From assembly GCA_046760505.1 (NCBI GenBank), contig JBHIEG010000068.1:1-5333 (forward strand): a DNA stretch of 5,333 nt. The letters are read 5' to 3'. This stretch comes from CAYFZR01 sp046760505 [NCBI: Candidatus Hydrothermarchaeota archaeon] (GTDB taxonomy: Archaea > CAYFZR01). Shown here piece after piece: positions 1 through 4,161 of the stretch. The first letter of the stretch is position 1. Each line of letters opens with the position of its first letter. The notes beneath the pieces were generated by a model, which was given only the letters and a program-made list of their open reading frames with translations, did no database searches and was not told the origin of the DNA. The position numbers were made by a program, and so were the translations under genes.

Positions 1-271
1 CTCTTGCACTTAATTCCTCTATTATATCGTCTACTTTCCTGTCCTTTATCTCTATGTCTATTTTTTCCCCTTCAGTACTCTTGGACTTGTATTCCTCTCC
101 GCTTTCAAGTTTATACTTTATTTCTACGTTGCCATTCTTCCCATGATACTTGAACTCCTTAAGTACGGTTTCAGGATCTAAATTTTTCAATGAAGAAGGT
201 ATTTCTATGCCTCTTGCACTTAATTCCTCTATTATATCGTCTACTTTCCTGTCCTTTATCTCTATATTTAT
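1..271 (-). repeat. 70-residue (210-bp) tandem coding repeat, second copy cut by window edge
   Basis: Positions 1-55 and 211-265 are identical at all 55 bases, exactly 210 bp apart and in the same reading frame. The first full unit covers 62-271 (residues 235-304); the next starts at 61 and runs off the window. Both copies encode IEIKDRKVDDIIEELSAR. Identity holds at synonymous third positions, which points to recent duplication or gene conversion rather than only protein-level constraint. More copies may lie to the left, but this cannot be seen. Confidence 0.9.
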
Positions 272-973
272 TTCTCCAGGCGTTCCGACCACGTGTCTGC
301 TTTCTGCCTCGTGCATGAGAACTTCATTCTTATCGACATCCAAGTAAAGTTCTATTTCTTGACCGTCTATCAAAATCTCCACTTCCAGTACCGTGATACC
401 ATCTTTATGCTCTAATTCTGCTTCTTTTATTGTATAGTTTGTTATACCCCGAGCACTAAGGTAACCAGAGATTGCTGCTTCTTGCGCCTCAGTAAGTTTC
501 ACTTCCTCAGATGTGGTTGTCTGATTGAGGATATCGTTTGCTCTCTCATTTGAAATAAGTCCTGACATAGCGAGTTCATTTATTTCGTTTGTGTACTCAT
601 CCAGCGTTATTTTTCCGCTCTTAAAATCTTTTCTCAATGAGTCCAGAATGAGATCTGCGCATACTTCTCTACTTATTGCGCCTTTTGCGCATAAATCTCT
701 GATTTTTTCTCTATACTCGGAGCCAGTGATCTTACCCTCTTCATATTTTTCTCTTAGAGAGTCAATCTTTATGTGGCGATCACCATCACGTGGAGGTTGC
801 GATTGTTGTACTTCTAGAAGTTCGATTAGCCTATCAATTTTTTCTATCAGCACATCTATTTTATTCAATAATCTTTCTAAGAGAGATTGATCATTATTTG
901 TATCTTGAGCAAACGCCATTCCTGATGTAGCCATCATAGTAGCGATCAATATTGCAAATGCCTTCTTCAACAT
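1..973 (-). CDS. Secreted modular repeat protein with coiled coil, SHOCT-like and PepSY-like domains (C terminus cut by window edge)
   Basis: The frame is open from an ATG at 973 to the window edge (324 codons, no stop). The start is supported by a GGTGA ribosome site 6 nt upstream and a TATA box before it. Residues 1-22 form a signal peptide (Lys3-Lys4, hydrophobic core, AFA before Gln23), so the protein should be exported. Residues 31-55 form a short coiled coil with heptads at L32/I39/I46/L53 and L36/I43/I50, suggesting oligomerisation. Residues 70-149 are two exactly aligned 40-residue units with a SHOCT-like pattern (L-R-x(5)-GKIT-x(2)-EY). Residues 163-219 resemble PepSY (ELEHKDG, LEVEI, DGQEIELYLDVDKNEV). 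Residues 235-304 are a 70-residue unit whose first 20 residues recur at 305-324 with one change. LSARGI occurs in both the PepSY-like part and the repeat, hinting at shared ancestry. The exact function is unknown; an envelope or peptidase-inhibitor-like role would be a guess. Domain calls are by eye. Confidence 0.85.
   Translation of the reverse strand, partial: MLKKAFAILIATMMATSGMAFAQDTNNDQSLLERLLNKIDVLIEKIDRLIELLEVQQSQPPRDGDRHIKIDSLREKYEEGKITGSEYREKIRDLCAKGAISREVCADLILDSLRKDFKSGKITLDEYTNEINELAMSGLISNERANDILNQTTTSEEVKLTEAQEAAISGYLSARGITNYTIKEAELEHKDGITVLEVEILIDGQEIELYLDVDKNEVLMHEAESRHVVGTPGEINIEIKDRKVDDIIEELSARGIEIPSSLKNLDPETVLKEFKYHGKNGNVEIKYKLESGEEYKSKSTEGEKIDIEIKDRKVDDIIEELSAR
527..766 (-). 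repeat. Duplicated 40-residue SHOCT-like unit
   Basis: Residues 70-109 (bases 647-766) and 110-149 (bases 527-646) align over 40 positions with no gap. Shared features are DSLR at the start, GKIT at unit positions 11-14, EY at 17-18, a Gly at 29, I-S at 31-32 and D near the end. The pattern (helix, glycine turn, I-T, acidic-aromatic, helix) resembles SHOCT oligomerisation motifs. The nucleotide copies have diverged, so this duplication is older than the 70-residue one. Unit 1 has two cysteines (C95, C105) that unit 2 lacks. Confidence 0.75.
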
Positions 974-979
974 ATTACT

Positions 980-984
980 TCACC
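980..984 (-). promoter_or_regulatory. Ribosome binding site GGTGA of the secreted repeat protein
   Basis: On the minus strand GGTGA lies 6 nt before the ATG at 973. It is complementary to the usual archaeal 16S rRNA tail and fixes this ATG as the start. Confidence 0.75.
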
Positions 985-987
985 GAA

Positions 988-1019
988 AAATCTATGTAGA
1001 TAGGTATTTATATAGATTT
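988..1019. promoter_or_regulatory. Inverted repeat over the promoter, possible operator
   Basis: AAATCTAT (988-995) and ATAGATTT (1012-1019) are perfect 8-bp inverted arms separated by 16 bp. The arms bracket the stretch between TATA box and transcription start, and one arm overlaps the TATA box. A dimeric protein bound here would block TBP or polymerase, so a repressor site is the simplest reading. The region is AT-rich, so chance is not excluded. Confidence 0.35.
1005..1014 (-). promoter_or_regulatory. TATA box for the secreted repeat protein
   Basis: The minus strand reads TATATAAATA, a good archaeal TATA element. With the usual spacing of about 26 nt, transcription would start near 983-988, giving a very short leader that just includes the GGTGA site. 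The box overlaps the right arm of an inverted repeat (988-1019), so access to it could be regulated. Confidence 0.6.
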
Positions 1020-1147
1020 CTCATGAAAATGAAATTTTTTTGTAATTCTATTGTTAATTTGAGTTTTGATTTATTCAAAATGCTTTCTAACGTTTTCTTA
1101 TGATTTTTTGGATTTTAAAAAGTATCTAATTTATCACTTCTCAATGG

Positions 1148-1153
1148 AAAAAA
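1148..1153 (-). terminator. U-tract, possible terminator of the membrane regulator gene
   Basis: On the minus strand a run of six T lies about 35 nt after the TAA stop of the regulator. It is flanked by weak 6-bp arms TGGAAA (1145-1150) and TTTCCA (1174-1179). Archaeal termination often needs only a U-tract. Another T5 run follows at 1118-1122. The whole spacer is AT-rich, so this is tentative. Confidence 0.3.
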
Positions 1154-1187
1154 TCATTAACATTTTCTAACCATTTCCAATCGTTTT

Positions 1188-2102
1188 TTAGGGCTTCTTT
1201 TTTAATTTTAACCTATAAGTCCTCTTGTACTCCTCTTTTTCAATTATTCCCTTCTCCACTAAATCAGAAATTAGCCTGCTTATCTTTGGTCTAGAAAATC
1301 CTGTCAGTTTTGGCAGTTCTTCTTGTAGTATATCTCCTCCTGCCTTTTCTATCTCCTCTATGATCTTTAACCCCTCCTCTTCAAGGTCTAGTTTAACTTT
1401 TCCTCTTTTGATTCCTACAAAATATCCAACTCCAATTCCTACCAGAAGTGCTAGGAATACAAATCCAAGAGAAAAACCTTTTATTCCTCTATCAATTACT
1501 CCTTCTTTCTTGCCAGATAAAACCTCCTTGAATATCACGGTCACATAGAATGGATATTTAAGGGAATTCCTTTCCCACTTCAATAGAATTCTTTGCCCGT
1601 CTGTGTACAATGTATCTGGAACCGGAACTACGGGAGATCTACCTGTAATCAGGGTCTGAGGCATGGAAGAGACGAGACCATAGCCTGGAGGAAGTTGAAC
1701 AAGCAATGAAAAGTTGTATATCGGGACAACCGGAGCAAAATTTGTTGATAGGATAAATTTATCATCTACTCGTGTAACAAGGTCATTTATTTTGTAATCT
1801 ATCTTTACAGTTCCCTTTTCATTAAATAAGAGGGGTTTAGAGAATAATATTGTAACATGGCTGATTCCTCTTCTTTTTGTAAGAATATAATCTGAAGAAC
1901 AGTTTTTTATCTCTATATCTCCGGAGATATCAAGACTGAATTCTTTTATTGGTTCATTGCCATTATTTTTGATTGTTATTTCGTTTCTTTCGTTAATTTC
2001 TCCAAAAACATCTATTATTACGGAATATTTTATGAATGTATAATTCGATGCGAGTGTAGGGCAGAATATTAAGATTAACAAAATGTATGTGATTTTTCTC
2101 AC
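1188..2102 (-). CDS. Membrane-anchored winged-helix transcriptional regulator (COG2512-like)
   Basis: I choose the GTG at 2102 (304 codons): GGAGTTGAT sits just upstream with good spacing, and the protein then begins directly with a signal/anchor (VRKITYILLILIF...). An in-frame ATG at 2141 would add 13 polar residues (317 aa) in front of that signal; it has a weaker AAGGAAG site. Residue numbers below use the 317-residue form. Residues 14-32 are a signal or anchor. Residues 33-215 are a beta-rich outside domain with three N-x-S/T sequons and motifs such as LPPGYGLVSSMP. Residues 222-243 are a transmembrane helix followed by KRGK. Residues 256-315 form a winged helix (LQEELPKLTGFSRPKISRL, then a KGIIEKEEYKRTYRL wing). 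This layout matches archaeal predicted membrane-associated regulators, thought to pass an envelope signal to DNA. It lies divergent to the pilin-like operon, which is a plausible target; this is inference. Ligand and targets are unknown. Confidence 0.85.
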   Translation of the reverse strand: MRKITYILLILIFCPTLASNYTFIKYSVIIDVFGEINERNEITIKNNGNEPIKEFSLDISGDIEIKNCSSDYILTKRRGISHVTILFSKPLLFNEKGTVKIDYKINDLVTRVDDKFILSTNFAPVVPIYNFSLLVQLPPGYGLVSSMPQTLITGRSPVVPVPDTLYTDGQRILLKWERNSLKYPFYVTVIFKEVLSGKKEGVIDRGIKGFSLGFVFLALLVGIGVGYFVGIKRGKVKLDLEEEGLKIIEEIEKAGGDILQEELPKLTGFSRPKISRLISDLVEKGIIEKEEYKRTYRLKLKKKP

Positions 2103-2105
2103 GGA

Positions 2106-2114
2106 ATCAACTCC
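2106..2114 (-). promoter_or_regulatory. Ribosome binding site deciding the GTG start of the regulator
   Basis: The minus strand reads GGAGTTGAT just before TTCC and the GTG at 2102. It nearly matches the full complement of the archaeal 16S tail (GGAGGTGAT). It lies inside the longer frame that starts at 2141, so it argues for the downstream GTG. Confidence 0.55.
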
Positions 2115-2168
2115 GTATATTCTTTTATGCTCTTTATACATATATTTCTTCTTCCTTAAAATGAAAAG

Positions 2169-2177
2169 AATTTAAAA
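2169..2177 (-). promoter_or_regulatory. Candidate TATA box of the regulator gene
   Basis: The minus strand reads TTTTAAATT. A start of transcription about 26 nt downstream falls near 2147. That would give a leader of about 45 nt before the GTG at 2102, but only about 6 nt before the ATG at 2141. This spacing also favours the GTG start. Confidence 0.4.
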
Positions 2178-2194
2178 CAAAGGTATGTCTGCGC

Positions 2195-2209
2195 TGAGTT
2201 TAAGACTCA
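2195..2209. promoter_or_regulatory. Palindrome TGAGT-N5-ACTCA
   Basis: Perfect 5-bp arms around TTAAG. It matches 12 of 15 positions of the core of the palindrome at 2380-2400, about 188 bp away. It could be a regulator binding site or one end of a small inserted element. Confidence 0.3.
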
Positions 2210-2305
2210 CTCATCCTGATCTCACACAAATCCCTGATTCTTGAACCCACCAATGAAAAATTTGAGTTACGCCAATGTTCAAGCGCAGGATGAGTATGCT
2301 CTTAA
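2200..2305. repeat. Nested inverted repeats forming one possible long hairpin
   Basis: Three pairs of complementary arms are nested in the right order: 5 bp outside, 10 bp in the middle (ACTCATCCTG with CAGGATGAGT), 7 bp inside (CTTGAAC with GTTCAAG). They can form together as one interrupted stem with a loop of about 30 nt and a 21-nt bulge on the left side. This could be a folded RNA or a remnant of a mobile element. No transcription unit is proven here, and the outer palindrome competes for some of the same bases. Confidence 0.4.
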
Positions 2306-2379
2306 GAAGATAGAGATGTTCATTGAATTAGATAAAAAGTTAAGAGTTGCGACAAAACCCTAATTTGAGGTTAGAGATA

Positions 2380-2400
2380 GGTTAAGTTTGAAACTCAACC
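2380..2400. promoter_or_regulatory. 21-bp near-perfect palindrome
   Basis: Ten-base arms GGTTAAGTTT and AAACTCAACC surround a central G at 2390, with a single mismatch (2384 against 2396). The symmetry fits a dimeric repressor or activator. It lies 18 bp upstream of the TATA-like box at 2418. Its core resembles the palindrome at 2195-2209. Confidence 0.4.
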
Positions 2401-2417
2401 ATTATACGTTAGTACCA

Positions 2418-2425
2418 TTTAAATA
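2418..2425 (+). promoter_or_regulatory. Upstream candidate TATA box for the pilin-like operon
   Basis: TTTAAATA matches the common archaeal TATA consensus. Transcription from it would begin near 2446-2450 and give a leader of roughly 115 nt containing the TGACAA dyad. It competes with the closer box at 2499; I cannot tell which is used. Confidence 0.35.
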
Positions 2426-2469
2426 AAAACGTCAATAAAATTGTAGACTTACAGAGCATTTTTGGTGTC

Positions 2470-2488
2470 TGACAACACATATTTGTCA
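2470..2488. promoter_or_regulatory. Dyad TGACAA-N7-TTGTCA upstream of the pilin-like operon
   Basis: Perfect 6-bp inverted arms (2470-2475 and 2483-2488) end 10 bp before the TATA-like element at 2499-2506. This position, next to the BRE/TATA region, is typical for archaeal activator or repressor sites. The adjacent membrane regulator is one candidate to bind it; that is inference. Confidence 0.4.
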
Positions 2489-2498
2489 ATGATATCTA

Positions 2499-2506
2499 TT
2501 TATATG
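2499..2506 (+). promoter_or_regulatory. Proximal candidate TATA box for the pilin-like operon
   Basis: TTTATATG lies about 60 bp before the ATG at 2564. Transcription would begin near 2528, leaving a leader of about 36 nt. The first gene has only a weak ribosome site (GGTT close to the ATG). Confidence 0.45.
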
Positions 2507-2563
2507 GCTTTTCACCTAATATATGTTAAATAAATGAAAGATCTCATGATTTGAGTTGGTTAT

Positions 2564-3013
2564 ATGGAGGAAAAAGGCATTCTATCATTAGATGCCTTCT
2601 TCGCGAGTGTAGTGGCGATAATAATCATAGGCATGTTGGCAAATCTCACATTGGAGAGAATGAACGCTGCAGAGAACATAGGTAATTTAGGAAGAGCGAG
2701 AATGATATTGGAAGAGTTTGCAAACGGTATAGATATAGCCTACACAAATGGACCCGGTTTTGCGATAAATATCACTTTAGAGCTCCTTAAATCAAATTCT
2801 GGAGCAAATATCCAGTATGAATTAGACGTGGTAGGTAAAAATGCTCTCCTCAAGACGGGTATCAACGGTGTTAACCATTCTATAACTGCTCCAGTTCTTT
2901 GTAACGAAACCAAGATCCAGGGAATCCCAATATCCGTAAACAACGCTACGATACTAATGATAAAGAACAACGGCACTTATGAAAATCCTTTGATAAATAT
3001 AATTAGGATTTAG
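2564..3013 (+). CDS. Small class III signal peptide (pilin-like) protein
   Basis: This 149-residue protein opens with MEEKG followed by ILSLD and a hydrophobic helix (residues 11-28). That is the archaeal class III, type IV pilin-like signal, in which a prepilin peptidase cuts after the Gly (here G5), S and an acidic residue follow at +3 and +5, and the helix is kept. Residues 44-80 contain a helix and then YTNGPGFAINITLE, a pattern common in short archaeal pilin-like proteins. The rest is probably a beta-rich outside domain with one Cys (C112). Six N-x-S/T sequons suggest N-glycosylation. The start is fixed by the signal motif and by an in-frame stop 12 nt upstream; the ribosome site is weak. 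It is first in a three-gene operon, 8 nt before the next gene. A structural or minor pilin role is inferred; Asp at +5 instead of Glu and Ile at +1 instead of Gln are mild departures from the consensus. Confidence 0.8.
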   Translation: MEEKGILSLDAFFASVVAIIIIGMLANLTLERMNAAENIGNLGRARMILEEFANGIDIAYTNGPGFAINITLELLKSNSGANIQYELDVVGKNALLKTGINGVNHSITAPVLCNETKIQGIPISVNNATILMIKNNGTYENPLINIIRI

Positions 3014-3021
3014 GGATAAAG

Positions 3022-4161
3022 ATGCGAAATAATTCCTTATATAAAAATAAAGAGGGACAGATGTTTACATTCGATCTTCTCTTGGCATTGATACCCATCA
3101 CTCTCATACTCGGGTATTCTCTGAGTGCGATGACAACGTTGCAAGAAGAAATAAGGGGCTATGGATCAAGAACTGCATTAGAAAGAATCGCAAGCGATGC
3201 CATAGACCAACTCGTGAAAAATCCCGGAGAACCACCAAACTGGGAAGCCACAGGGAGAACAGATGTGATTCCTGGACTTGCAATGATAATTGCAAATCAT
3301 AGCCATACTAACAGACTTGACTTGTTTAAGTTAGCCGCATTGAACTACTCAGTGTTCTCAAATCTTTTCAAAAATGAGAGCATTACCGCTTATAAACTAG
3401 CAATAGACGTCTTTGGGCTAGAAGAGGTATCTGCCTTCCTAGATTATGGAAGTCTAAATGATAGCAAAGAGGTCGTAAGGATGGAAAGGGTATCCGCAGG
3501 CCCTCCTGCGGAGCCAATTGTCTATGGATGTCATTTGACTCACTTTGAACAAACTAGACAGATTGAATGCGGATACTTCGGTGACGTAATTTGTGGTGTC
3601 CTAGGACAAGGTCAGCCCGTAATATATGGATATAGTTTTTATGTCTCTGAGAGTGACAAAAACATCTACAATTACTACTTCAAAATTGATAACTTAACAT
3701 GTGATAAGGGGACTTTTGGACAGTCTGCTCAGTACAGGATATGGTATAATTTTTCTGTTCCTAGTACGGAAACCATAGATCCAGATGATTACTACAAAAG
3801 TTTCTTAGGCCTGACATGTAGTCCTGCTTTTCCGAATAAAACGCTCCTTAAAGATCTCAGGGAAGGTACAGGTCCTGATGCCTTAGATGGTGTACCTGTA
3901 TTTTTGGATGAGAACGAATCTCCACCAGCGGACGTTGAGCCTTACGTAATAGACATAAACGATCCAAGCGTGAAAGAACCCAAATATCCGGTAAAAGTAG
4001 GATGGAACATGCTTTACCTTAGAGTAGATTCTGATCCAGCGTGCGACTTTGATTTCCATGTCTATAGGGTAGCGAGACTGATGCCTCATCAGGATACTCT
4101 TCTCTATCCCAACATGACCGAGGTCCGTCCAATAAGGGTAATCTTACTGGTGGGAAGATGA
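3022..4161 (+). CDS. Class III signal pilin-like protein with G-x-P-x-N-W motif and six cysteines
   Basis: This 379-residue protein starts with KNKEGQ (cut expected after G12), then MFTFD and a hydrophobic helix (residues 17-38), a type IV pilin-like leader. An internal ATG at residue 14 would lose the basic/Gly part of the signal, so 3022 is preferred. Residues 51-66 are helical and lead to NPGEPPNWE (67-75). The G-x-P-x-N-W pattern followed by a Gly-Leu segment (85-86), then N-R-L-D and K-L, recurs in archaeal pilin-like secreted proteins as I know the family. The large ectodomain has six cysteines (170, 183, 191, 227, 266, 341), which could form three disulfides, and about nine N-x-S/T sequons. 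No catalytic motif is seen. It follows the small pilin-like gene by 8 nt and overlaps the next gene by ATGA, so the three are very likely co-transcribed. Function is inferred: minor pilin or adhesin-like surface protein. Confidence 0.8.
   Translation: MRNNSLYKNKEGQMFTFDLLLALIPITLILGYSLSAMTTLQEEIRGYGSRTALERIASDAIDQLVKNPGEPPNWEATGRTDVIPGLAMIIANHSHTNRLDLFKLAALNYSVFSNLFKNESITAYKLAIDVFGLEEVSAFLDYGSLNDSKEVVRMERVSAGPPAEPIVYGCHLTHFEQTRQIECGYFGDVICGVLGQGQPVIYGYSFYVSESDKNIYNYYFKIDNLTCDKGTFGQSAQYRIWYNFSVPSTETIDPDDYYKSFLGLTCSPAFPNKTLLKDLREGTGPDALDGVPVFLDENESPPADVEPYVIDINDPSVKEPKYPVKVGWNMLYLRVDSDPACDFDFHVYRVARLMPHQDTLLYPNMTEVRPIRVILLVGR
4149..4153 (+). promoter_or_regulatory. Ribosome binding site inside the upstream gene, with ATGA coupling
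   Basis: GGTGG lies 4 nt before the ATG at 4158, inside the last codons of the upstream gene. The ATG overlaps that gene's TGA stop as ATGA, so translation of the two is probably coupled. Confidence 0.6.

Larger units (their letters stand above)
2142..2563. other. Gene-free divergent spacer with nested inverted repeats and palindromes
   Basis: No convincing gene was found on either strand over 420 bases. The left part holds the regulator promoter. Bases 2200-2305 hold three nested inverted repeats: TTAAG/CTTAA (2200-2204, 2301-2305), ACTCATCCTG/CAGGATGAGT (2209-2218, 2286-2295) and CTTGAAC/GTTCAAG (2240-2246, 2277-2283). Two related palindromes lie at 2195-2209 and 2380-2400. The right part holds two TATA-like boxes (2418-2425, 2499-2506) and a perfect dyad at 2470-2488. 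A 36-codon frame (2253-2363) has no ribosome site and no recognisable product. The middle could be a structured RNA, an operator cluster or a decayed small mobile element; I cannot decide. Confidence 0.5.

Noticed and set aside
1-265. CRISPR-like array from the repeated 55-bp segments
   Set aside because: Only two copies, 210 bp apart, in frame within one coding gene; the repeat is a protein repeat.
150-347. Plus-strand 65-codon frame
   Set aside because: Antisense shadow of the 70-residue repeat region on the minus strand.
525-890. Plus-strand 121-codon frame
   Set aside because: Low-complexity Ser/Ile/Phe-rich product opposite the secreted repeat protein, which has a signal peptide, ribosome site and domain pattern; an antisense shadow.
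1225-1548. Plus-strand 107-codon frame
   Set aside because: Lies opposite the winged helix and membrane segment of the regulator; Ser/Pro-rich composition typical of an antisense shadow.
2180-2252. Possible tRNA or tRNA fragment ending in CCACCA
   Set aside because: No matching acceptor stem 72 nt upstream, no T-arm with the expected pairing, and no anticodon arm on either strand.
2202-2300. Minus-strand frame containing GSRIRDLCEIRMSE, faintly like the catalytic-Arg box of tyrosine recombinases
   Set aside because: Only about 33 codons long, no start, and the residues before the box do not fit the family. Most likely chance.
2253-2363. 36-codon frame ATG...TAA in the spacer, starting MKNLSYANVQ
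   Set aside because: No ribosome site precedes it, in-frame stops lie just upstream, it overlaps the nested inverted repeats, and its product matches nothing I recognise. It could be a remnant of an older gene, but this is not supportable.
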